DNA of 64,000 nucleotides from Paenibacillus algorifonticola. Its GTDB lineage: Bacteria > Bacillota > Bacilli > Paenibacillales > Paenibacillaceae. Shown one piece after another: positions 9,110-17,703 of the stretch (within the stretch, counting starts at the first letter, position 1; each line of letters begins with the position of its first letter). The notes beneath the pieces were generated by a model. The model saw only the letters and a program-made list of their open reading frames with translations. It was not told where the DNA came from and ran no database searches. A program made the position numbers and the translations under genes. The stretch covers positions 124,001-188,000 of the forward strand of contig NZ_LAQO01000017.1 of the NCBI RefSeq assembly GCF_000971975.1, given 5' to 3'.

Positions 9110-12100
9110 ATGCCGACGAAAGAAAATGATATCGGTGAGAATAGACTGGCGCAGCAGGGCACGGAGCAAGAATGGCTGGCCAATCAATTGAAGTATTCGA
9201 ATGTTCAGCGTGGCAAGAAGGGCGATACGATTTATTTAACGGCTGCTGATTTTACTTTGACTTCTGAATATTTAAGCGATCAATGCAATTATGTCATTCA
9301 TGCGGATACCGTTTGCCTATTGGGTGAGCTTAAAACAAAGGGAAGAGATATTACAATTAATGCCCGTATAATCTCCTCTGAGGGAGAGGCTGTCATCAAT
9401 GCATCTGGCGAAAAACCCGCAATCAACTTTACTGAGACTGACCATGCTAAAGAGGGTACAGGAGGAGCCAAACCGGGCCAATTGGGCTCGGACGGTGCTG
9501 ATGGCAGATATGGTTCAGATGGCTATAATGGCGGCGCTATTACATTGGCGGCAGAGCGTTTTGAGCTGAAGGGCGAATTGAAGCTGATCGCTAACGGCGG
9601 CCAAGGCGGGCGCGGGGAGAATGGCGGCAACGGAGGCATAGGTTGCAATGGAATTAAAGGAACAGACTACCAGATTAATCTTTTCTTTGACGACGATCCA
9701 ACGCCAGGCAGCGACGGCGGCAACGGAGGCGAAGGCGGGAATGCTGGAGCATCTGGAAATGGCGGCAACGGAGGGGATATTGTTGTCGGCTACGTCATCT
9801 CCGCCAATGAGCACTACATTACGATGGAGAGCGAGGCGGGCAAGGCCGGTGAGCAGGCAACCCCGGGCAAGGGGGCAAGTGGCGGAAAGGGCGGCCAAGG
9901 TGGCTGGTATTATTATAAGAAGATTGCGCCGGTATCTAATAGTAGAGGAATCCCCACCTCTTATTATGTCCGCAGTGAGACGGATAGGGCAAAAGACGGG
10001 ATAGACGGAACAAACGGCAAAGATGGCGAGTATAAGGCAGCTGCAGCAGACGGCAGGCCGGGACGCTGCGGAATGAATAGTGATGGCAGACCTGCGCCTA
10101 TTGATTATACCGATTTCTTCGGCAGCTTTGATGTGGTTCATCGGTCAGACGCTTCCAAACTGCTCGTTTTCGATCAGCGGCTGATGGGATCCCTGGAGCA
10201 GAAAAGCCTTACGCTGCACAAAGCCAGCATTGCTTATCTGGCTTCGAGCGAGGAGCGTTTGGAAGAAGCGGCAGTTCTTCTGAGTTGGCTGCTTAAAACG
10301 ATGCCGAATGCAGATTGGTTTGAAGAGCTTCGCTACGCGGTGCTGCATGAGGTGCAGGATGATCAGGCGCATCGGTTTGAAGATTTCAAAAGCCGCATGC
10401 TGGAGGTTTCGCTTCAGTGGCTGGCCCTGCGCAACAAAGCTGCTATTCTGATCGCTCAGCTCAGCCAAGGGCTTGATTATTTCGGGCATCCTTGGAACTG
10501 GGTTCCACTCATGCCGTTCGACCGTTATTTGGAGCTTGGCGGCAACTTAATAACGGCGGCCCAGCAAGCGGAGGATTTATATAAGGATTATTTAAGCGTG
10601 CAGGGCAACCAGGACAGCCGGGTACGGGTCATAAAGGACGCCCTAGCTCAATCCTCGGACAAAGCAGTGGAAATTAAGAAACACAGAGAATTTCTCGTTA
10701 AAGAGAGAGACGAGCTTAAGCATAATATCGACGCGATGCTGAAGGATGTAAACAGCAAAGGAGAGGAGCTGCAAACGAAAGCGACTGCGTTTGTCGAGGC
10801 GTTGAAAAACGAGCTGCGTATGGAGTCGCTGAAGATAACGGTAGATATAATTGTTACATGCGTTGCTTTGGCCACGGGTGTGGCTCCTGTAGTTGGATCG
10901 CTCAGAGCGGGCAGCGCTTTGGCATCGGCGATTAGTAATCTGGCATCTGAGGGCAAGACGATTGTCATAGACGAAGCGTTTAAAAGCGATAAAACAATTA
11001 AGAAGGAAAAGAAAGAGAAGGAAAAGGAGCTGTCCAAATCGCTGGACTCGGTCAAGAAGACTGCGGCAGCCGGCCGTGCGCTGTGGGAGAAGGGCGGAGG
11101 CTTGATCGATTTGACGAAGCAGATGAACAAAGCACAAGATGATTTCGGATATAATACGACGCTGATGACGATGTCACGGGAGGACTTTGAGGAAATGCTG
11201 AAGCCGGTTTACAGCAAGGTTCCCGAAAAAGCGGGGGAATACCGGAAGGCATTTTATGAATTCCTTAATGTTGTCGAGGATTATCAGAATAAATCGTCAG
11301 CCTACAGTGCGTATTTCCTGGAGGACGAGAAGCTGTCGGCCGAACTGATCGAGCTTCATGCCAATGAGGATCGTTTGCGCCAAAACCTGGGAGACGGCAT
11401 GGATGCAAGCCTGCCGCTGTTCCATAATTATATTTTCGAACGCTTCAGTCAGGCTAGACTTGCCTTGATTGACTTCCTGTATCAGGAATATCAGGCATTC
11501 CGCTATATGACCTTGGGAGAGGAGCGCTTCCCGAAAATCAAAGATAGCCATATCGCGGAGCTGAGCGGTATCCATGCCGATGCGGTGGTCAAGCTGAAAA
11601 ATATGCTTAATGCCTCGGAAAGTGCCATTCAGCCATTTGAAAATATTAAGTTTATTTTTAAGGAGGAAACTTTCCCGGAGCAGTTTGCGGCTCTACGCGC
11701 AGGAGATGCGGCTGTTTTCTCGCTATCGCTTGACAATAATCTCATCCGGAGCAAAATCGCCGGAAAAGCGCATATGATGGTTAGCGGCTGCCGAATTGTA
11801 CTGCCTGGAGTACGCGATACGGATGGGGAAGTGTATATTGATTATACGCAATCCGGCTCTTCGACCTTCCTTGATCGGGAAGCTAAGCGACACGATTTTA
11901 TTCATAAAAGCAGTAACGGCTTATACCAATATGAGGTGAGCCTTCAGCCTGAAGGAGAGAAGATCAGCTTTATGGCAGGCGGCGTAGTAGGAGATGGACG
12001 CACCCGAATTATGCCGGGGCTGTTATCCGTCTGGTCCATCAAGGTCCCTACTGTTGATTTGGCCGGCATGTCTATTAACGAAGGTGTCAACCTGAACAAT

Positions 12101-12283
12101 GTCAACAGGATTGAGATGGTCGTTGAAGGCAAGGCGGAGGCTTATGCCGTACGACGGACAACAGAGAAATTGCAAAGCTATAAAATGGCTGCCAAGCCTA
12201 TTTGGGAGTCGCCGGATCACGAGGCGCATGCGATAGCGCCAAATTCAGAGCAGGAAATCATATATACGGTAATTGAGCTGTAG
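9110..12283 (+). CDS. Large glycine-rich, coiled-coil protein with hydrophobic hairpin; unrecognised
   Basis: The frame is open from 9083, but the ATG at 9110 has AGGAGG eight bases upstream, giving 1057 residues. No signal peptide. Residues ~10-110 are beta-rich; ~112-265 are glycine-rich with many GGNGG, GGQGG and GADG units, which could form collagen-like or polyglycine-II bundles. Residues ~290-560 are helical with long charged heptads. Around 573-620 lies a hydrophobic stretch (IIVTCVALATGVAPVVGSL then ALASAISNLA), flanked by coiled coil including a KKEKKEKEKELSK run. A helical part follows and the last ~190 residues are beta-rich. A long helical body with one hydrophobic hairpin is how alpha-helical pore-forming toxins are built; that reading is inference. 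It stands alone between terminators. Confidence 0.7.
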   Translation: MPTKENDIGENRLAQQGTEQEWLANQLKYSNVQRGKKGDTIYLTAADFTLTSEYLSDQCNYVIHADTVCLLGELKTKGRDITINARIISSEGEAVINASGEKPAINFTETDHAKEGTGGAKPGQLGSDGADGRYGSDGYNGGAITLAAERFELKGELKLIANGGQGGRGENGGNGGIGCNGIKGTDYQINLFFDDDPTPGSDGGNGGEGGNAGASGNGGNGGDIVVGYVISANEHYITMESEAGKAGEQATPGKGASGGKGGQGGWYYYKKIAPVSNSRGIPTSYYVRSETDRAKDGIDGTNGKDGEYKAAAADGRPGRCGMNSDGRPAPIDYTDFFGSFDVVHRSDASKLLVFDQRLMGSLEQKSLTLHKASIAYLASSEERLEEAAVLLSWLLKTMPNADWFEELRYAVLHEVQDDQAHRFEDFKSRMLEVSLQWLALRNKAAILIAQLSQGLDYFGHPWNWVPLMPFDRYLELGGNLITAAQQAEDLYKDYLSVQGNQDSRVRVIKDALAQSSDKAVEIKKHREFLVKERDELKHNIDAMLKDVNSKGEELQTKATAFVEALKNELRMESLKITVDIIVTCVALATGVAPVVGSLRAGSALASAISNLASEGKTIVIDEAFKSDKTIKKEKKEKEKELSKSLDSVKKTAAAGRALWEKGGGLIDLTKQMNKAQDDFGYNTTLMTMSREDFEEMLKPVYSKVPEKAGEYRKAFYEFLNVVEDYQNKSSAYSAYFLEDEKLSAELIELHANEDRLRQNLGDGMDASLPLFHNYIFERFSQARLALIDFLYQEYQAFRYMTLGEERFPKIKDSHIAELSGIHADAVVKLKNMLNASESAIQPFENIKFIFKEETFPEQFAALRAGDAAVFSLSLDNNLIRSKIAGKAHMMVSGCRIVLPGVRDTDGEVYIDYTQSGSSTFLDREAKRHDFIHKSSNGLYQYEVSLQPEGEKISFMAGGVVGDGRTRIMPGLLSVWSIKVPTVDLAGMSINEGVNLNNVNRIEMVVEGKAEAYAVRRTTEKLQSYKMAAKPIWESPDHEAHAIAPNSEQEIIYTVIEL

Positions 12284-12340
12284 GCTGCATTAATAAATGA
12301 AATTAAAGAATAGATGACTTATAACTTATGATTTATAGTT

Positions 12341-12376
12341 GGGGCCAGTTCAGTGATGAACGGGCTCTTTTTTTTC
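12341..12376 (+). terminator. Likely terminator after the glycine-rich protein
   Basis: GCC-A-GTTCA / TGAAC-G-GGC stem with one mismatch, followed by a run of eight T residues. Confidence 0.7.
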
Positions 12377-12521
12377 CTGTGAAGGGCATAATCAAAAAAA
12401 GGGGTAATAATAGGATGTAACACGGCAATGAAGGGCGTCGTTGTAATGGCAACATTTTCAGGTGAAAATCCGTTCATGAGGATGGAGCGCATGCACAAAA
12501 AAATTGTAGAGGAGTGAGCTT

Positions 12522-13208
12522 ATGTATAATGTCAGAAAGCTAGGATTGATGGTCTTGGTTGCAATAATGCTCATGGTGACAGCCTGTACAGGCACGCCAA
12601 ATACGGTGCCGAAGCCGGAGGAGACAGCGGCACCTCAAGTCCAGCCGACAGTTGAACAGCCCCAAGAGCAAGAGCAGGAGGAGGAACCTGTGGAGGGGCA
12701 GCCTCCGACAGCGCGGGAAGCGGCAGCAACCGTCATGAAGGCGATTAAGAGAGGTGATATGCAAACAGTTGCAGCTTGGGTGCATGCAAAGAAGGGGATC
12801 CGATTTTCACCGTATGCTTACGTTGACATAGAAGCAGACCTTGTCTTTAAGCAAGACACGCTAAACGGTTTAATGGAGGATTCCAAAACATACGTCTGGG
12901 GTACGTCCGCTGGATCAGGCGAGCCGATTCATTTGACCTATGCGGATTATTATAAACAGTTTGTCTATGATGCGGACTTTGTAAAGGATGGCACAATCTC
13001 GCTAAACGAAGGGCAGGGGAAAAGCACAACGGTCAATAATCTGAACGAAGTGTACCCTAAGGAAAGCTATGACTTCGTGGAATATTATATCGACGGTATC
13101 GATCCGGCAGTTGAGGGGATGGACTGGCGCAGCCTGCGTCTCGTGTTCGAGAAAATAGGGGACGATCGCGCACTTGTTGGCATTATTCATGATCAATGGA
13201 CTCCGTAA
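12522..13208 (+). CDS. Lipoprotein of unknown function
   Basis: 228 residues. The N-terminus has a positively charged start, a hydrophobic core and a VTAC lipobox with the modified Cys near residue 22, so it should be anchored on the outer face of the membrane. A Pro/Glu/Gln-rich linker (residues ~25-68, with an EQEQEEE run) tethers a compact domain of about 155 residues with LTYADYYKQFVYDADF and DFVEYYI stretches. I recall similar uncharacterised lipoproteins in Paenibacillus but no function. Ribosome site GAGGAG upstream. Monocistronic. Confidence 0.75.
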   Translation: MYNVRKLGLMVLVAIMLMVTACTGTPNTVPKPEETAAPQVQPTVEQPQEQEQEEEPVEGQPPTAREAAATVMKAIKRGDMQTVAAWVHAKKGIRFSPYAYVDIEADLVFKQDTLNGLMEDSKTYVWGTSAGSGEPIHLTYADYYKQFVYDADFVKDGTISLNEGQGKSTTVNNLNEVYPKESYDFVEYYIDGIDPAVEGMDWRSLRLVFEKIGDDRALVGIIHDQWTP

Positions 13209-13397
13209 GAAAGAGCTGCGGCAGATCATGGAAGTGTATGATCATAACTGGCTGTGTGGCCTTCACTTTGTTTGGTTTGTCCTCTTTAAGGGGAATAATA
13301 TTGCAGCAACGGCTCGCAGTGTGTAATTTCACTAACTAGTTAAAACGAAGAGAGCTGCCTGCAAGGTTGTGATCCAAACTTGGAAGGGGTGCTTCAC

Positions 13398-14234
13398 ATG
13401 ACAAAAGTAACGGTTGGATCGGAGAATAACGTGCCGATAGAGCTTTTTTATGAGGATCGGGGTGCTGGAAAACCGGTGGTGCTCATTCACGGCTGGCCGC
13501 TGAGCGGACGTTCATGGGAGTATCAGGTGCCGGCGCTGATCGATGCTGGTTATCGTGTCATTACCTATGACCGCCGCGGATTTGGACAATCCTCTCAGCC
13601 TTGGGAAGGCTATGATTATGATACCTTTGCTGCTGATTTGCACACACTGCTTGAACATCTTGATTTGAAAGAGGCTGCTCTCGTAGGGTTCTCAATGGGT
13701 GGAGGCGAGGTCGCCCGCTACATTGGCAAATATGGAACGGATCGGGTTCAAAAAGCCGTCTTGGCGGCAGCTGTCCCGCCATTCCTATATAAAACCGAGG
13801 GCAATCCAGATGGCGGTGTCGACGATGCCCTGATTAAAGAGTTCGAGGACGGTGTAAAGCAAGACCGCCTGGCCTTCCTTGATGGATTTACTAAAAACTT
13901 TTTCGCCGCTGGGGACAAGTCGGATTTGGTAAGTGAGCCAGCCCGCTTGTACAACCGCGATATTGCCGCCTTCGCCTCGCCGAAGGGGATGCTGGATTGC
14001 ATCAAAGCGTTTGGGCGCACGGATTTCCGTGATGATTTAGCAAAAATAAATGTGCCGACGCTCATTATCCACGGCGATTCGGATGCGATTGTGCCATTCG
14101 AGGTAAGCGGAAAACGTTCACACGAAGCCATTGCAGGCAGCAGGTTTGCTTTAATTAAAGGCGGTCCGCATGGCGTGAATGCGACGCATCCCGAGGCATT
14201 CAATAAAGCCCTAATTGCGTTTCTAAACGGGTAG
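13398..14234 (+). CDS. Alpha/beta hydrolase, non-heme chloroperoxidase/esterase type
   Basis: 278 residues from ATG 13398; the in-frame ATG at 13380 is upstream of the GGAAGGGG site and is unlikely. The fold is shown by VVLIHGWPLSG (oxyanion region), YDRRGFGQSS, the nucleophile elbow GFSMGGGE, the acid in IIHGDSDAIVPF and the final catalytic His in GGPHGVNATHPEAF. This pattern is that of the cofactor-free haloperoxidase/arylesterase group, which hydrolyses esters and can show perhydrolase activity. Cytoplasmic, monocistronic, with a terminator downstream. The natural substrate cannot be deduced. Confidence 0.9.
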   Translation: MTKVTVGSENNVPIELFYEDRGAGKPVVLIHGWPLSGRSWEYQVPALIDAGYRVITYDRRGFGQSSQPWEGYDYDTFAADLHTLLEHLDLKEAALVGFSMGGGEVARYIGKYGTDRVQKAVLAAAVPPFLYKTEGNPDGGVDDALIKEFEDGVKQDRLAFLDGFTKNFFAAGDKSDLVSEPARLYNRDIAAFASPKGMLDCIKAFGRTDFRDDLAKINVPTLIIHGDSDAIVPFEVSGKRSHEAIAGSRFALIKGGPHGVNATHPEAFNKALIAFLNG

Positions 14235-14251
14235 AATACGGTCTAACAAAC

Positions 14252-14313
14252 AAAAACCGCTGAAAACCAGCCAGTATAAGAGCTTGCTCTTGGCAGGTTG
14301 CCAGCGGTTTTTT
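14252..14313 (+). terminator. Terminator after alpha/beta hydrolase
   Basis: AAAAACCGCTG / CAGCGGTTTTTT outer stem with further pairing (CCAGCC / GGCAGG) inside, ending in a T run. Confidence 0.8.
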
Positions 14314-14736
14314 ATATGAAGGTTAGGGTGTGTATGCAAACGGGAGCCCTCCTGCTGCGCCTTGCTTAGCGCTTATTCGAGGCCAATCTCATCTGGGTCT
14401 TCAAGGCTGGTGAACCGCGGCCTGCGATTGTTGCCGAAATCCCGCAGCTCGGGACGCCCATCCCTATTTTGAAGGACTGAAATTCCGCTATTCTGGCTTT
14501 TGATCCGATTTCAGGCCGTAAGCGGACAGGAAATCCGTTATACCCCTCATCATCTCGTCAAAATGGCCATTTGCAGCGCATTAGCGGCTCCTGAGTCCGC
14601 AGCCTGTGCCATAACCCGTGATTCTATTCAAATAGGGTCTGCTGTGTCCGCAAAATTTATCTTTGTACAGGGAGCAGACCCATGAAACGAAAAGCATGAA
14701 GCTGCCTTGCTTTATGTTTTAATGTAGTAGAGCAAA
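14314..14736. other. Non-coding interval with CGGACAGGAAATCCG repeat
   Basis: No supportable gene; a 61-codon frame at 14500 has no ribosome site. The interval contains AGCGGACAGGAAATCCGTTAT-like sequence at 14521-14541 whose 15-bp core CGGACAGGAAATCCG (14523-14537) recurs in inverted orientation at 51480-51494, also in a gene-free interval. Both intervals are rich in TCCGCT/TCCGTTAT words, suggesting decayed copies of a dispersed non-coding repeat. Confidence 0.5.
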
Positions 14737-14769
14737 TGGTATAATTTAGTGAGTATTTAAAAGAGGAGG
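14737..14769 (+). promoter_or_regulatory. Extended -10 promoter and ribosome site of signal peptidase gene
   Basis: TGGTATAAT at 14737-14745 is an extended -10 box; no good -35 is visible. AGGAGG lies at 14764-14769. The only ATG near it (14770) abuts the site and opens just eight codons in another frame, while the signal peptidase frame has ATC at the ideal eight-base distance (14778) and TTG only at 14793. Confidence 0.5.
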
Positions 14770-14792
14770 ATGGCGTTATCAAAACGAAAACC

Positions 14793-15344
14793 TTGAAGGA
14801 GATTGGCAGCTGGGTCAGCACTTTCGGTATAGCAGTTGTACTTTCATTAATTATTGGCGTATTTGTTATTCAGCCCTATAGGGTTGACGGCCATTCTATG
14901 GACCCGACTTTGCAGGATAAGGAGCGGATTTACGTATCGAAAATCTCTCATACGTTGTCCAAGCTCCCGGAATATGGCGATGTGGTCGTAATCGATAGCC
15001 GGGTGAATAGGGAACGGGATTTGACAGATGATCTCTTGGAGCACCCGCTGCTTCAGCTTTTTATGAAAAACAATACAAATGACAACGCCGTGTTTTATGT
15101 GAAAAGGGTGCTCGGCAAACCCGGCGATGTGCTGGAGTTTAAGGATCATAAAACCTATCGCAACGGTGTAGCGCTGGACGAGCCTTATCTGAATGAAACG
15201 ATGAATTTTGTTTCAGATCAACAATGGACTGTTCCGGAAGGGCATATTTTCGTCATGGGCGACAACCGCAATCATAGCAGTGACAGCAGGGATATCGGAT
15301 TTATTCCGCTCGATCATGTCATGGGCGTTAAAAAGTTTCCTTAA
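14793..15344 (+). CDS. sipS: Type I signal peptidase
   Basis: 183 residues from TTG 14793. One N-terminal membrane span (residues ~12-28) is followed by QPYRVDGHSMDPTL, where Ser35 is the catalytic nucleophile, and by FYVKRVLGKPGD, where Lys104 is the general base. MGDNRNHSSDSRDIG is the conserved box E. The enzyme cleaves signal peptides on the outer membrane face. The start is uncertain: the strong AGGAGG at 14764 is 23 bases from the TTG but correctly spaced for an ATC codon at 14778, which would add five residues (I/M-K-T-K-T) like those at the N-termini of relatives. It lies among genes for exported surface proteins, though secretion enzymes act generally. Confidence 0.92.
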   Translation: MKEIGSWVSTFGIAVVLSLIIGVFVIQPYRVDGHSMDPTLQDKERIYVSKISHTLSKLPEYGDVVVIDSRVNRERDLTDDLLEHPLLQLFMKNNTNDNAVFYVKRVLGKPGDVLEFKDHKTYRNGVALDEPYLNETMNFVSDQQWTVPEGHIFVMGDNRNHSSDSRDIGFIPLDHVMGVKKFP

Positions 15345-15395
15345 TTTCTCAATAGATCCTCTTCCTAATCGCATAGCGTCCATAACGTAACCCTA

Positions 15396-15422
15396 AAGAG
15401 CCCTCAGAGTGAGGGTTCTTTG
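15396..15422 (+). terminator. Terminator after signal peptidase gene
   Basis: AAGAGCCCTCA / TGAGGGTTCTT stem with a three-base loop and following T residues. Confidence 0.75.
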
Positions 15423-15436
15423 TGTTGCCCAAGTCC

Positions 15437-15470
15437 TTGTCATTTTCCTGTCATTGGCAAGAGCTATACT
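15437..15470 (+). promoter_or_regulatory. Pho-box-like direct repeat and -10 box upstream of SLH lipoprotein gene
   Basis: TTGTCAT (15437), four bases, CTGTCAT (15448), ten bases, TATACT (15465). It has the same parts and spacings as 5339-5372 upstream of the other SLH gene, so the two genes probably answer to the same OmpR/PhoB-family regulator. Confidence 0.65.
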
Positions 15471-15515
15471 AGTGCTAATGGGCATTTATAAGATGATAAG
15501 GAATGAGGGAAAGCA

Positions 15516-17528
15516 ATGAAAAAAGGTTCAATAATGAAATTGGGTTTGATTTTAACTTTGTCTCTCGCTTTGTTAAGCGGTTGTATCGCCTCGAGCAGTT
15601 CCGTAACGGTCTACTACAATAATGGGTTGCCAGATGCTTCGGAGCATGTATTTATACGCTATTCCGATGGAACGGTCACACAGGTGCCTGATGTTAACGC
15701 AGGGGCAACATCGGTAACCGTAAATACCTATTTCGAAAAAACTATGATGGGTGGATATGTGACTGACGGTCAGGTTAACTGGATTCCCGCTCGTTCATAT
15801 TCCAGCCAATCCGTAACGTTAACAGACATTAGCATGCATAAACCGACAGAGGCTGTAGATTATGTTGCTCTGGCTGAGCCGCCGCATGCGGATGTCGATT
15901 ATCCGGATTATACAAGTGTCACTTTTTCTGTTTATGATGCGAATGATACGCTCGTGACGGGACGGACAGAAGTATTTATTCAGACAAGCAATCCGAATTT
16001 AGTTTTTCTTGATATGGATACTGACCGTGACTCAAGTGATACAACAGCTGGAGGGATGTCCTCTAATACAATTAACGGACTCGTGACGTTTTTAATTAAA
16101 AATAACGATGTTAATGTTCCTTTGACTTCGACACATTTAGCTTTGTATTCGGGTGCGAAATTGATTACGGACAACTTTTTTCATGTCGTAACAGATATTC
16201 AGGTCAGTGGTACTGGAGGTGTCGATTCGGTTGATGTGGGTCAGTCTTTAGCATTAAATGCGGCAGTCCTTCCAGTCGATGCGGCTAATCCAGCGGTTGT
16301 CTGGTCTGTTGTGGACGGTACAGGCTCAGCGACGATTGATGCAGACGGACTGTTGACGGCCGTATCGGCCGGAACAGTTACAGCGAAAGCAACTGCCGTT
16401 GACGGCACCGGTATTGTAGGAAGCATGGACATAACGATAAATGTGCCTGCAACGCCGACACCAACGCCAACCCCGACACCAGAACCGACAGCGACGCCAA
16501 CACCGCCTCCTGTTCTGGTCTCGTCCATAGCGTTAACGGGGGAATCTGTTGTTCAGACTGGCGGCACAATCCAATTGGCAGCAGAACTTGCACCTGTGGA
16601 TGCTGCGGACAAATCGATCGTCTGGTCGGTTGAAAATGGTACAGGTTCCGCTTCCATTAACGCAAGCGGCTTATTGACAGGAATATCCGTAGGAACGGTG
16701 ACCGTTAAAGCTGAGGCTTTGGATGGTTCGGCTGTTATCGGCACGAAAGCCATCACTGTTCAGACACCTGCTGGAAGCGGAAACAGTGGAGGCGGAGGCG
16801 GATCTTCGACTACGCCTGCAGCGACAGCAACTCCTACAGCAACGCCAGTGCCGACACCAACATCGGTACCAGCACCTCAAATAAAGTTCAACGATAAAGT
16901 GGTTAAGATCGTTCAGGTTGTCACTGACCTTACGAAGCAAGTGGAGGAAGTTAAAGCTAATCCAACAACCGTTCAATTTACGGATACCGGCTCCCACTGG
17001 GCGAATAAGACGGTTGACGTTTTTGTTAAGCTGGGCATCGTTAACGGGTATGAGAACAATGCCTTCCGTCCGAATGCAAGCATTACCCGCGCCGAATTTG
17101 CGACCATCATTTCCAAGGTGTTTGGCATAACTGGCCCTGCCTCAGGCGACAGCGAACTCAGCGACGTTTCGGGCCACTGGGCGGAAGCAGCGATTGGAAG
17201 CCTGCAGGCTTCCGGCGTGATTTCGGGCTACAAGGACGGCACATTCAAGCCGAATCAGGAAATTAACCGCGCTGAAATTATCGCAATCCTTGCTAAAATT
17301 ATCAATCTCGACAGTGTAAATACAGCAGATGCGCCTGCTTTCACCGACATTAATCAAGTGTGGAATAAGGAGCAAATTGAAAAAGCGGCGGCAGCCGGAA
17401 TCGTCAGTAGAGCTGGCGACGGAACGTTCCAGCCGAATAACCAAGCGTCCCGTGCGGAAGCTTTGACGATGGTGCTGCATGTTTTGCAATTGAATCCTGA
17501 GCTTAAAGCGCTTCTGGAAACATTGTAG
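15516..17528 (+). CDS. SLH-domain lipoprotein with two Big_2-like domains
   Basis: 670 residues. The signal sequence ends in a LLSGC lipobox (Cys near residue 23), predicting lipid attachment. Residues ~25-230 are a beta-rich domain of unknown type. Two bacterial Ig-like (Big_2) domains follow, at about 230-310 and 333-415, with VWSV..GTGSA and GLLT..SVGTVTVKA motifs. They are separated by a TPTPTPEPTAT linker, and a Gly/Ser/Thr/Pro linker leads to three SLH domains at about 490-650 (HWANKTV, ITRAEFATI; HWAEAAI, INRAEIIAI; SRAEALTM). Lipid anchor plus wall-binding SLH would bridge membrane and cell wall. A second in-frame ATG at residue 7 could also be the start. Confidence 0.87.
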   Translation: MKKGSIMKLGLILTLSLALLSGCIASSSSVTVYYNNGLPDASEHVFIRYSDGTVTQVPDVNAGATSVTVNTYFEKTMMGGYVTDGQVNWIPARSYSSQSVTLTDISMHKPTEAVDYVALAEPPHADVDYPDYTSVTFSVYDANDTLVTGRTEVFIQTSNPNLVFLDMDTDRDSSDTTAGGMSSNTINGLVTFLIKNNDVNVPLTSTHLALYSGAKLITDNFFHVVTDIQVSGTGGVDSVDVGQSLALNAAVLPVDAANPAVVWSVVDGTGSATIDADGLLTAVSAGTVTAKATAVDGTGIVGSMDITINVPATPTPTPTPTPEPTATPTPPPVLVSSIALTGESVVQTGGTIQLAAELAPVDAADKSIVWSVENGTGSASINASGLLTGISVGTVTVKAEALDGSAVIGTKAITVQTPAGSGNSGGGGGSSTTPAATATPTATPVPTPTSVPAPQIKFNDKVVKIVQVVTDLTKQVEEVKANPTTVQFTDTGSHWANKTVDVFVKLGIVNGYENNAFRPNASITRAEFATIISKVFGITGPASGDSELSDVSGHWAEAAIGSLQASGVISGYKDGTFKPNQEINRAEIIAILAKIINLDSVNTADAPAFTDINQVWNKEQIEKAAAAGIVSRAGDGTFQPNNQASRAEALTMVLHVLQLNPELKALLETL

Positions 17529-17551
17529 TCCGATTATCAAAAATAGAAATC

Positions 17552-17590
17552 AAACAGCGCGTGCCGATCCCCGATCAGCACGCGCTGTTT
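17552..17590 (+). terminator. Stem-loop after SLH lipoprotein gene
   Basis: Perfect 13-bp inverted repeat AAACAGCGCGTGC / GCACGCGCTGTTT with a 13-base loop; no long T run, so possibly bidirectional. Confidence 0.7.
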
Positions 17591-17703
17591 GCATGCGTAA
17601 AAAGTGGGCGCAGCGATTTTCCTGTTGACCAAAGCCGTAGCTTCGCTTTATATTTGTAATACAGAACTTTAATTTCTATTACTAATATTTGAGGAGGGCC
17701 ACT

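Noticed and set aside
10643-11137. Overlapping minus-strand frames of 160-164 residues opposite the glycine-rich protein
   Set aside because: They lie wholly within a well-supported plus-strand gene, lack ribosome sites and have no recognisable domain.
11100-12283. Tc-toxin-like C-terminus in the glycine-rich protein
   Set aside because: General resemblance of beta-rich spacing only; no diagnostic motif could be aligned by eye.
14500-14685. 61-codon plus-strand frame in the gene-free interval
   Set aside because: No ribosome site; it overlaps the dispersed-repeat sequence.
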